From Micromonospora sp. C95 (GTDB lineage Bacteria; Actinomycetota; Actinomycetes; Mycobacteriales; Micromonosporaceae): 64,000 nt of DNA. A program made the position numbers and the translations under genes. The DNA is taken from the NCBI RefSeq assembly GCF_018070465.1, contig NZ_JAGPXT010000024.1:1-64000 (forward strand), given 5' to 3'. Under the pieces are notes generated by a model that was given only the letters and a program-made list of their open reading frames with translations, had not been told where the DNA came from and ran no database searches. This document shows positions 13,914-21,227 of the stretch, piece by piece (within the stretch, counting starts at the first letter, position 1; every line of letters starts with the position of its first letter).

Positions 13914-15698
13914 GTGGCGCGCGAGTTCACCAGCGTGGGTGTGGTGGGTCTGGGCACCATGGGTGCCGGCATCGTCGAGGTCTTCGCCCGTAACGGCATC
14001 GACGTGGTGGCCGTGGAGATCTCCGACGCCGCACTCGACCGTGGGCGGGCGAACCTGACCGGCTCGACGGACCGGGCGGTGGCCAGGGGCAAGCTCGCCG
14101 AGGCCGACCGGGACGCGCTGCTGGCCCGGGTCACCTTCGCCGTCGGGCTGGACGCCCTGCACTCGGTGGACCTGGTGATCGAGGCGGTACCCGAGCACCT
14201 CGATCTGAAGCAGCGGCTCTTCGCCGAGTTGGATCGGGTCTGCAAGCCCGAGGCCATCCTCGCCACCAACACCTCGTCGCTGAGCGTGACCGAGATTTCG
14301 GTGGCCACCGCGCGCCCCAACCAGGTCGTCGGCATCCACTTCTTCAATCCGGCACCGGTGATGAAGCTGGTCGAGGTGGTACGCACCGTGGTCACCTCGG
14401 CCGACGTGGTGGCCGACGTGGAGGCGCTCTGCGGACGGCTCGGCAAGGTCGACGTGACCATCAGCGACCGGGCCGGGTTCATCGCCAACGCATTGCTCTT
14501 CGGCTACCTCAACCACGCCGTCGACATGTTCGAATCCCGGTACGCCACCCGCGAGGACATCGACGCGGCCATGAAGCTCGGCTGCGGACTGCCCATGGGC
14601 CCGCTCGCGCTGATGGACCTGATCGGCCTGGACACCGCGTACGAGATCCTGGACACCATGTACCGGCGTGGTGGCCGGGACCGCCGGCACGCCCCGGTGC
14701 CGCTGCTCAAGCAGATGGTGACCGCCGGGCTGCTCGGGCGGAAGTCCGGGCGCGGCTTCTACACCTACGAACGGCCCGGCTCGCCGAAGGTCGTACCGGA
14801 CGAGCAGACGCCGATCACGACGGAACCGGCGGTGACCAGCGCAGTCGTGACCAAGGTTGGCATCGTGGGTTCCGGGACCATGGCGACCGGGATCATCGAG
14901 GTCTTCGCCCACGCCGGCTACGAGGTCGTGTCGGTGACCCGGGGCGCGGAGCAGTCGGCCAAGGTCTTCGAGGCGGTGCGGACCTCGCTCAACAAGGGCG
15001 TGGTCCGGGGCCGGCTCAGCGAGGTCGACCGGGATGCCGCGCTCGGCCGGATCAACTGGTCGGCGACGCTGGACCACCTGGCCGACGTGGACCTGGTGGT
15101 CGAGGCGGTGGTCGAGGAACTCAGCGTCAAGAAGGCCCTCTTCGCCAGCCTGGACGAACTATGCAAGCCGGGCGTGGTGCTGGCGACCACCACCTCGTCG
15201 CTGCCGGTGATCGAGATGGCGATGGCCACCCAGCGCCCGGCCGACGTGGTGGGTCTGCACTTCTTCAATCCGGCCCCGGCGATGCCGCTGGTGGAGATCG
15301 TCCGGACGATCCGTACCTCCGCCGAGACCGTCGCCACCGCGCAGGCCGTCAGCGCCACGCTGGGCAAGACCGGCGTGGTCTGCGGCGACCGGTCCGGTTT
15401 CATCGTCAATGCGCTGCTGTTCCCGTATCTCAACGACGCGGTGCGGATGCTGGAGGCCAGCTACTCCACCACCGACGACATCGACCACGCGATGAAGCTC
15501 GGCTGTGGTTACCCGATGGGGCCGTTCGAGCTGCTCGACGTGGTGGGTCTGGACGTGGCGCTGGCCATCCAGCGGGAGCTGTACCTGGAGCTGCGCGAGC
15601 CCGGGTTCGCCCCGGCACCGCTGCTGGAGCACCTGGTCACCGCCGGCTACCTGGGCCGCAAGGCCGGCCGGGGGTTCCGCGACCATACCCGCCGCTGA
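13914..15698 (+). CDS. Tandem-duplicated 3-hydroxyacyl-CoA dehydrogenase
   Basis: 594 residues made of two complete HBDH-like units (about residues 1-290 and 310-594), each like the 282-residue enzyme at 3865. Unit 1 has VVGLGTMGAGIVEVF, ATNTSSL, GIHFFNPAPVMKLVEVV and GRKSGRGFYTY. Unit 2 has IVGSGTMATGIIEVF, ATTTSSL, GLHFFNPAPAMPLVEIV and GRKAGRGFRDH. The His/Glu pair is present in both, but unit 2 has Ala for the third Gly of GxGxxG and Thr for the Asn of NTSS. Start GTG 13914 has GGGGAGG 7 nt upstream; an in-frame ATG at 13875 lacks a site. Fused double HBDHs of this length are common in actinobacteria. The promoter carries the shared operator. Confidence 0.88.
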   Translation: MAREFTSVGVVGLGTMGAGIVEVFARNGIDVVAVEISDAALDRGRANLTGSTDRAVARGKLAEADRDALLARVTFAVGLDALHSVDLVIEAVPEHLDLKQRLFAELDRVCKPEAILATNTSSLSVTEISVATARPNQVVGIHFFNPAPVMKLVEVVRTVVTSADVVADVEALCGRLGKVDVTISDRAGFIANALLFGYLNHAVDMFESRYATREDIDAAMKLGCGLPMGPLALMDLIGLDTAYEILDTMYRRGGRDRRHAPVPLLKQMVTAGLLGRKSGRGFYTYERPGSPKVVPDEQTPITTEPAVTSAVVTKVGIVGSGTMATGIIEVFAHAGYEVVSVTRGAEQSAKVFEAVRTSLNKGVVRGRLSEVDRDAALGRINWSATLDHLADVDLVVEAVVEELSVKKALFASLDELCKPGVVLATTTSSLPVIEMAMATQRPADVVGLHFFNPAPAMPLVEIVRTIRTSAETVATAQAVSATLGKTGVVCGDRSGFIVNALLFPYLNDAVRMLEASYSTTDDIDHAMKLGCGYPMGPFELLDVVGLDVALAIQRELYLELREPGFAPAPLLEHLVTAGYLGRKAGRGFRDHTRR

Positions 15699-15701
15699 CC
15701 G

Positions 15702-15707
15702 TACGCT
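15702..15707 (+). promoter_or_regulatory. -10 hexamer TACGCT of a leaderless transcript
   Basis: TACGCT is followed by exactly 7 nt and the GTG at 15715, allowing an internal start of transcription for the next two genes. Confidence 0.4.
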
Positions 15708-15714
15708 TGACGAC

Positions 15715-16044
15715 GTGAGTCCCCGTCGCAACCGTCCCCGCCGTGACGACGAGGTGCGCCTGGACACCGAGCGCGCCCGGCACGGCGTCGCCGCGGTCCA
15801 GCAGTGGCGCGACGGGGAGTGGCAGGTGCGCGGCATCAGCGGCGGCGCGTCCACCAAGACGTACCGCTGCCCCGGCTGCGACCAGGAGATCCGGCCCGGC
15901 GTGGCGCACGTCGTGGCCTGGCCGGCGGACGGACGGGGCGATCTCACTGATCGCCGGCACTGGCACACCGGCTGCTGGCGGGCCCGCGACCGGCGGGCCC
16001 CGGTGATCCAGCGCGGCCGGCGAAACGGGAGACTGGAGCCATGA
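15715..16044 (+). CDS. Small conserved protein with zinc-ribbon-like Cys/His motif
   Basis: 109 residues, basic ends. The centre reads STKTYRCPGCDQEIRPG, VAHVVAWP and, after an acidic turn, RRHWHTGCWRARDRR, giving a CxxC...HxHxxC arrangement suited to one zinc ion. Homologues in actinobacteria are often labelled ATP/GTP-binding protein without evidence; I see no nucleotide-binding motif. GTG 15715 lies 16 nt after the dehydrogenase stop, and its own stop overlaps the ATG of the next gene (ATGA), so it is coupled to the hydrolase at 16041. Role unknown. Confidence 0.72.
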   Translation: MSPRRNRPRRDDEVRLDTERARHGVAAVQQWRDGEWQVRGISGGASTKTYRCPGCDQEIRPGVAHVVAWPADGRGDLTDRRHWHTGCWRARDRRAPVIQRGRRNGRLEP

Positions 16045-16850
16045 GCGCACCGATCCGTGCCTCCTCGATCCTGCCCGGGCATCGAGAGGACATCGAGCTG
16101 CACACCGCGGACGACCTGCGGTTGGTCGGCGAGCTGGCCCGCCCGGTCGACCGGGAACCGGCCGCGACCCTGGTCTGCCTGCACCCGCTGCCCACCCACG
16201 GCGGAATGATGGACAGCCACGTGTTCCGCAAGGCGGCCTGGCGTCTGCCCGCCCTCGCCGACGTGGCGGTGCTCAGGTTCAACACCCGGGGCACCAGCAG
16301 CGTGCGCGGCACCAGCGAGGGCAGCTTCGACTCCGCCGTCGGCGAGCGCTTCGACGTGGCCGCCGCCATCGAGTACGCCGAGTTCCACGAGCTGCCGAAC
16401 GTCTGGTTGCTGGGTTGGTCGTTCGGCACCGACCTGGCGCTGCGCTACGGCTGCGACCCGGCGGTGACCGGCGCGATCCTGCTCTCCCCGCCGCTGCGCT
16501 ATTCCGGCCCCGCCGACCTGGCCCAGTGGGCCGAGTCGGGCAAACCGCTCACCGCCCTGGTGCCGGAGTTCGACGACTACCTGCGCCCGGAGCAGGCCCG
16601 CGAACAGTTCGCGGCGATACCGCAGGCGGAGGTCGTCGGCGTACCCGGTGCCAAGCACCTGTGGGTCGGCGACGCCGAGACGGTGCTGGACGAGGTGGTC
16701 CGGCGGGTCAACCCGGCGGTGTCGGTGCCGCTGCCGACCACCTGGGACGGCCCGATGGAAACCGGCGACGCCAGCGCGTACGCCGACCGGACGGTCGCCG
16801 CGTTCGCCGACACCCCGGTGTCGGGTCCACCGCAGCGCCAGGCCGACTGA
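16041..16850 (+). CDS. Alpha/beta hydrolase (serine aminopeptidase S33-like)
   Basis: 269 residues. LVCLHPLPTHGGMMDSHVF gives the oxyanion-hole region (HPxPxxGG form, as in dienelactone-hydrolase-like and small KANL3/Tex30-type hydrolases), NVWLLGWSFGTDLAL the nucleophile Ser, VPEFDDYLRPEQA the likely acid and VPGAKHLWVGD the His. The final 30 residues are extra. The ATG overlaps the preceding stop by 4 nt. The substrate is unknown. Confidence 0.82.
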   Translation: MSAPIRASSILPGHREDIELHTADDLRLVGELARPVDREPAATLVCLHPLPTHGGMMDSHVFRKAAWRLPALADVAVLRFNTRGTSSVRGTSEGSFDSAVGERFDVAAAIEYAEFHELPNVWLLGWSFGTDLALRYGCDPAVTGAILLSPPLRYSGPADLAQWAESGKPLTALVPEFDDYLRPEQAREQFAAIPQAEVVGVPGAKHLWVGDAETVLDEVVRRVNPAVSVPLPTTWDGPMETGDASAYADRTVAAFADTPVSGPPQRQAD

Positions 16851-16968
16851 GCCGGTGCCGCCGCGTCGTGCTGCCCCGGGCCGGCGAGCCCGCACCGACC
16901 GGGGTCGTGGTGCGGGGTCGCTGTCGAGCTGAGAGCGTGGGTGGTTCAGCGCCCACACGTGCGGCAGA

Positions 16969-17151
16969 TCACGCGTTCTTGAGTCGGTCGACGAAGCAGC
17001 GCCAGGTCGACGGGGTGAACGCGAGCACCGGGCCCTGCCGGTCCTTGCTGTCCCGGACGGCCACCAGGCCGGGCAGGTTGTCGGCCACCTCCACGCAGTC
17101 GGTGTTGCCGCTGCGGGTGGAGGTGCGCCAGGTCGCGCCGGTCAGGGCCAT
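16969..17151 (-). CDS. DUF397 protein
   Basis: 60 residues with the standard DUF397 pattern: GATWRTSTRSG, then DCVEVADNLPGLVAVRDSK and FTPSTWRCFVDRLK. Such proteins are encoded in dozens of copies in actinomycetes next to XRE-DUF5753 regulators and act as their small partners in developmental control (BldB/WhiJ-like systems). It starts 10 nt inside the end of the regulator gene, so the two are co-translated. Confidence 0.9.
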   Translation of the reverse strand: MALTGATWRTSTRSGNTDCVEVADNLPGLVAVRDSKDRQGPVLAFTPSTWRCFVDRLKNA

Positions 17152-17942
17152 GACTTCACCATCTCGTTGAGGAGTGCGATCGACTGCTGGCGGGACAGGG
17201 CCTCGTTGCGCACCGTCTCCCAGCGCGCCAACAGGGTAGCCAGATTCGCCTCGTTGTCGGTCGGCGCGGCGGTCAGTTGGGTCTCCTGGCTCGCCACCCA
17301 GCCACCGTCCACGTTCCGGGCCAGTGAGAACGGCCCGGACAGGCCGATATGCAGCCCGACGCTTAGCGGTACGACGTGGACGCTCACGTTCGGGCGCTCG
17401 GCGCAGGCGATCAGGTGCTCGATCTGGTGCGCCATGAGCGTGCGGAAGCGCTCGTCCCGCCGGTGCAGGATCGCCTCGTCGACGACCGCGATGAGCTGCG
17501 GCGGGTCGGGCTGGTCGAGAATGGCCTGCCGGTCCAGCCGGGCGGCCACCCGCTGCTCCACCTCGTCGTCGGCGAGCAGGTCGTCGCAGCGGATCACCGC
17601 GCGGGCATAGCCCTCGGTCTGGAGCAGGGCCGGGACCAGCGTCGGCTGGAAGACCCGCAACTGCCGGGCCAGCCGCTCGGCGTCCAGCCAGGGCAGGAAC
17701 CAGGACGGCTGGCCCTCCCGCTCGGCGATCCGCAGCAGCGACGCCAGCAGCCCGCCGGAGGTCAGCACCTCGTCGGCCCGGGCCAGCAGCTGGCGATCGT
17801 ACGGCCGGGCGCCGGTCTCGACGGCGGAGACCATCGACGCCGAGTAGTGCACCAGCTTCCCGAACTCCTCCTGGCTCAGCCCGGCGGTGACGCGTAGCCG
17901 GCGTAGCTGGGACCGGATCAGGTCCGCCGTGGTCTGCTCCAC
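17142..17942 (-). CDS. XRE-family regulator with DUF5753 domain
   Basis: 266 residues starting with GTG. Residues 5-62 form a helix-turn-helix (LRRLRVTAGLSQEEFGKLV, then YSASMVSAVETGARPYDRQL). Residues ~90-260 are DUF5753, with FQPTLVPALLQTEGYARAVI, RLDRQAIL and SVHVVPLSVGLHIGLSGPF. It belongs to the WhiJ-like group, presumably a DNA-binding repressor or antitoxin-like factor modulated by the DUF397 partner encoded downstream. A 283-nt region separates it from the divergent small gene at 18226. Confidence 0.9.
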   Translation of the reverse strand: MEQTTADLIRSQLRRLRVTAGLSQEEFGKLVHYSASMVSAVETGARPYDRQLLARADEVLTSGGLLASLLRIAEREGQPSWFLPWLDAERLARQLRVFQPTLVPALLQTEGYARAVIRCDDLLADDEVEQRVAARLDRQAILDQPDPPQLIAVVDEAILHRRDERFRTLMAHQIEHLIACAERPNVSVHVVPLSVGLHIGLSGPFSLARNVDGGWVASQETQLTAAPTDNEANLATLLARWETVRNEALSRQQSIALLNEMVKSWP

Positions 17943-18115
17943 ACTGCCTCCACAATCACCGGCCGAGAATCACTCGGCATCCCTCGGCGGCCTCCGGGCC
18001 ACGCACCAGGGCCACCACCAGCCTCGATGCATTCCGACAGTAGTGGTCCCGTCACCAGACTGTCAGCCATGCCGGATTCGTTCGTTGCCCGGAGGGCGCG
18101 GACGGGTTCAGGCGG

Positions 18116-18145
18116 GGGCCGCCCGCAATCCCCTGCGGGCGGCCC
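18116..18145 (+). terminator. 12-bp GC-only hairpin upstream of the small gene
   Basis: GGGCCGCCCGCA (18116-18127) pairs with TGCGGGCGGCCC (18134-18145) around a 6-nt loop and is followed by TT. It lies 80 nt before the likely start at 18226, so it may be an attenuator or shield against read-through. The rest of 17943-18225 shows no gene. Confidence 0.45.
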
Positions 18146-18225
18146 TTCCGAACCCGCTCCGGGTGCGTCTGTCGCTGCCCTGGCGACGACAGCCGCGCCC
18201 AGAGCCCTCCCCGCCGGAGCTTGAT

Positions 18226-18540
18226 GTGTTCACCGAGCGCGCGGCCCGACCAGGTCGGCCGCCGCACACGCCGTTGCGGCCGACCTGGTGCTGCCGCACC
18301 GACGGGCAGCCCTGGCCCTGCGGGAAGGCGCGACTGCTGCTGCGCGCGGAGTACGAAGACGACCTGACCGGTCTGTCCGTCTACCTCGCCGGCCTGATGT
18401 ACGAGGCGATGCGCGACCTGTACCACCTCAACCCGCACGACGCCCCCGCGCCACCGGTCCTCTACTCCCGCTTCCTGGCCTGGAACCGAACCCGCCACCA
18501 CCCCCCACCGACATGCCGATCATGCAGTCGTGGCAGCTGA
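18226..18540 (+). CDS. Small conserved actinobacterial protein next to XRE/DUF397
   Basis: 104 residues. The core RPTWCCRTDGQPWPCGKARLLL followed by EYEDDLTGLSVYLAGLMYEA and RDLYHLNP recurs in Micromonosporaceae beside XRE-DUF5753 genes (from memory); function unknown. Two Cys before and one after the WPC turn might bind metal. GTG 18226 is chosen because GGAG lies 6 nt upstream; GTG 18163 in frame would add 21 residues but lacks a site. The last ~8 codons and the stop come from the palindromic repeat starting at 18517, so the native C-terminus may have been replaced. Confidence 0.6.
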   Translation: MFTERAARPGRPPHTPLRPTWCCRTDGQPWPCGKARLLLRAEYEDDLTGLSVYLAGLMYEAMRDLYHLNPHDAPAPPVLYSRFLAWNRTRHHPPPTCRSCSRGS

Positions 18541-18586
18541 TTTGTCCGCTGTGGACCGCTCTGTAACCGCCACAACTGCATGATCG
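18517..18586. repeat. Dispersed palindromic element, copy A
   Basis: Arms CGATCATGCAGTCGTGGC (18517-18534) and GCCACAACTGCATGATCG (18569-18586) pair at 17 of 18 positions around 34 nt. The same arms occur perfectly at 39069-39139. The inner part is different, but both copies sit at the 3' end of a rightward gene. It could work as a terminator or be a REP/MITE-like element. Confidence 0.75.
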
Positions 18587-18863
18587 CCGCTGAGTGGACT
18601 GCGGGGCGTTGCGGGTCACGGGTGGTGGCGGCGCGGCTGAAGGTGGTCGGTTGGAGGGGCGATGCGTGCACGCCAGGTGCTCGGCGGGAGGGGCGATGCG
18701 CGCACGCTCTCAGCTCGACAGGGCGGGGACCATCAGCATCCTGTGCCGGGGCAGGCTGGCCACTGCCGGGACTGCTGTCACCGCACTTTGGGGAGCCAGC
18801 CGCGAGCGTGTCCTTGCCAACGTCGTCCAGCCGCCCATGCCGGCTCGCCACGGGGTTGGGGCC
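18587..18863. other. Gene-free region with a 21-bp direct repeat
   Basis: No credible gene. GGAGGGGCGATGCGTGCACGC (first 20 nt 18653-18672) recurs with one change at 18687-18707. It separates the palindromic element from the end of the scy-like gene at 18864. Confidence 0.4.
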
Positions 18864-21059
18864 TCAGTCTGAGGTGACCTTGCTGGGCTTGGCGGTGCGC
18901 TCGTCGGTGGTCGGTTTGGTGGGGCGCTTGCCGTTCTCGCCGGTGCTGGTGATCTTCGTCGGGGTGGCTCCTCGGCCGCCCTCGCCGGGAACCGCAGCCA
19001 CCGTCGGCTCGCCGTCAAGTCCTTCGCTCGCGGTGCCGCCGTCGGCGCTCGTCGGCTCGGCCGCGGGGCGGGTCGGGGCGGGGTTCTCCACTGTGGTGAC
19101 CGGTTCCGCCACCGGCTTCGTCGCCGGCCGGGCGTCGTCCCCGCCCGGACGGTCGCCGGTCCGGCCGTCGGCCGGCGGCGCATCGTCGCCGGAGGGTCGA
19201 GCACCGTTCGTCGAGACGCCGCCGGGGCGCGCCCCGTTTGTGGGCGCGGTGGCCACCGAAGGCGCGGCCGACGCGGCGGGAGCGGACGTGGCCTGGAGCC
19301 GCAGGCCGAGCAGCTTGCGCTCCAGTTCGTCGGACTCCTGCCGGGACTTCCACGTCTCCTGGCGCAGGTCGGCGAGCTGCTGCTGGGCCTTGGCGATCTC
19401 CAGCATCACCTGGGCGAGCTGCTGTCGGCTGGCCGCCGCCTCCTGCTGGGTGGCGGCCAGATGCTGCTGAGTGGTGGCCAGGTGCTGCTGGGTGGTGGCC
19501 GCGTACTCCTCGAACTGGCGGCGGGACGCCGCGACGTACTCGTCCGCCTCGTGCCGCACGGCGGCGACGTGCTCGTCCGCCTCCCGCCGGGTGGTGTCGG
19601 CGTACTGGTCGGCGTCGCGGTGGGTGCTGGCCGCGTACTCGTCGGCCTCGTGCCGGACGGCCGTGACGTACTCGTCGGCCTCGCGCCGCTTCGTGGCCGA
19701 CTCGGTCTCGGCCTGGCGCAGCAGCTCACCGGCCTGCTGCTCGGCCTGCCCGCGCACTGCGGCGGCATCCTGCTCGGCGTCCTGGCGGATCTGGTCGGCG
19801 CCCTGCTCGATCTCGTTCTTCCGCGTGGTGTACTCCGACTCCAGCTGGGACCGACGGGTATCGAAGCCGGACTCCAGCTCGGCGGTACGGGTGCGGATCC
19901 GCTCGTCCAGCTCGGCGTTGCGGGTCTTGTACTGCTTCTCCAACTGATCGCGGCGGGCGGTGAACTCGCGTTCGACGGTCGTCTTGCGCTCGGTCAGCTC
20001 CCGGTCGGCCGCCTCGCGCCGGCTGTTCACCTCCTTCTCCACCCCGGCCCGCCAGGCACCCAGCTCCTGCTGCGCCTGTGCCCGGGCGTGCTGTACGTAC
20101 GCCTCGGTCTCGCCGCGCATCCGCTGGGCGTACGCCTCGGTCTCGGCGCGGGTGCGCTTGGCCGCCTCGGTCGCCTGGGTGCTCAGCCGCTCGGCCTCCT
20201 GGCGCGCCTTGTTTCGGGCGGCGCGGCCGGCCTCGGCGGCGTCGTCGATGATCTGCTTGGCCTCCTGCTGGGCCTTGGCATGGGTGGCCCGGCCCGCCTC
20301 GGTGGCCTGATCGACCAGCCGTCGCGCCTCCTGCTGGGCCTTCGCGTGCACCTCTTTGGCGGCGTCGCGCAGCTGGGTCGCCTCCTGCTGGGCGGTGGCG
20401 AGCGCCTCACGGGCCGTGTCGCGCAGCTTGGTCGCCTCCTGCTGGGCCCGACTGTGGATCTCCTTGGCCGCGTCGCGTAGCTGCGTGGCCTCCTGCTGGG
20501 CCCGGGCCAGGGACTCCTGGGCGGACTTGCGCAGCCGGGCGGCCTCCTCCTTCGCGGACTTCGCGGCGGCCTCCGACTCGGCCCGGCGGGCGGCGGCCTG
20601 CCGCTCCTCCTCGGACCGGCGGGCGGCCAGGGCGATCTCGAAGTCCTTGAGCGCGGTGGCCGCCGCGACGCGGGCCTCCTCGATGATGTGTTCGGCGGCG
20701 GCGCGGCGGGCCTCGATCTCCTCGTTGGCGTCGGAGATGATGTCCTCGGCCTGCTCCTCGGCCAGCGCGAGGATCTGCTCCACCCGCGGCCCGAGATGCC
20801 GGAATGCGGCCCGGTCGACGACCCCGACCTGCTTGCGCACCTGGGTGAGGTCACGTTGCAGCACCTCGACCTGACCGGCCAGCTTGTGGATCTGGGTGTA
20901 CGCCTGTTCCCGTTCGGCCGCGAGCGCGGCGATCTCGTGCTCCGCACGAGCGACGTATCGGTCGACCTGTCGTTTCTCGTACCCCCGCAGGGCGGACTCG
21001 AAGCTGGGCTCCGTGGTCACGTCCCCGCCGAGCGCGAACAGTTCCTCGCCGTGCGACAT
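18864..21059 (-). CDS. Scy-like DivIVA-domain coiled-coil protein
   Basis: 731 residues. Residues 15-60 (SFESALRGYEKRQVDRYVAR) are a DivIVA-type N-terminus; nearly everything up to residue ~610 is coiled coil. Two repeat types are visible: an 18/22-residue unit AQQEATQLRDAAKE at about 200-330, and an 11-residue (hendecad) unit READEYVTAVR / HEADEYAAST at about 500-570. The last ~120 residues are Pro/Gly/Thr-rich and disordered. In Streptomyces, Scy and FilP organise the tip-growth scaffold with DivIVA, and their genes lie next to mce, thiolase and meaB homologues as here (from memory). It is shorter than Streptomyces Scy (~1300). Start 21059 was chosen for the family N-terminus. Confidence 0.82.
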   Translation of the reverse strand: MSHGEELFALGGDVTTEPSFESALRGYEKRQVDRYVARAEHEIAALAAEREQAYTQIHKLAGQVEVLQRDLTQVRKQVGVVDRAAFRHLGPRVEQILALAEEQAEDIISDANEEIEARRAAAEHIIEEARVAAATALKDFEIALAARRSEEERQAAARRAESEAAAKSAKEEAARLRKSAQESLARAQQEATQLRDAAKEIHSRAQQEATKLRDTAREALATAQQEATQLRDAAKEVHAKAQQEARRLVDQATEAGRATHAKAQQEAKQIIDDAAEAGRAARNKARQEAERLSTQATEAAKRTRAETEAYAQRMRGETEAYVQHARAQAQQELGAWRAGVEKEVNSRREAADRELTERKTTVEREFTARRDQLEKQYKTRNAELDERIRTRTAELESGFDTRRSQLESEYTTRKNEIEQGADQIRQDAEQDAAAVRGQAEQQAGELLRQAETESATKRREADEYVTAVRHEADEYAASTHRDADQYADTTRREADEHVAAVRHEADEYVAASRRQFEEYAATTQQHLATTQQHLAATQQEAAASRQQLAQVMLEIAKAQQQLADLRQETWKSRQESDELERKLLGLRLQATSAPAASAAPSVATAPTNGARPGGVSTNGARPSGDDAPPADGRTGDRPGGDDARPATKPVAEPVTTVENPAPTRPAAEPTSADGGTASEGLDGEPTVAAVPGEGGRGATPTKITSTGENGKRPTKPTTDERTAKPSKVTSD

Positions 21060-21158
21060 GCTCCCATCCTCACACGCATCGGGCCCTCCTGGGGCGATAC
21101 GGACGCCGTGGATTGGAGGTACTTCACACGGGATCACAACGGGTGTGGGACGCATGAC

Positions 21159-21198
21159 GGCGTGAGGTGCCACCGGTAACCCGGTGTCACCTCACGCC
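21159..21198 (-). terminator. 18-bp hairpin between the filP-like and scy-like genes
   Basis: Arms 21159-21176 and 21181-21198 pair with one mismatch, loop taac. It lies 30 nt after the stop of the leftward filP-like gene (21228) and before the scy-like start, so the two genes are probably separate transcripts. Confidence 0.65.
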
Positions 21199-21227
21199 GC
21201 AAATCATGCCCCGGTACGGGAGGCGGC

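Noticed and set aside
18517..18586. Insertion sequence ends
   Set aside because: There is no transposase gene between the arms and only 34 nt of inner sequence; kept as a small palindromic repeat.
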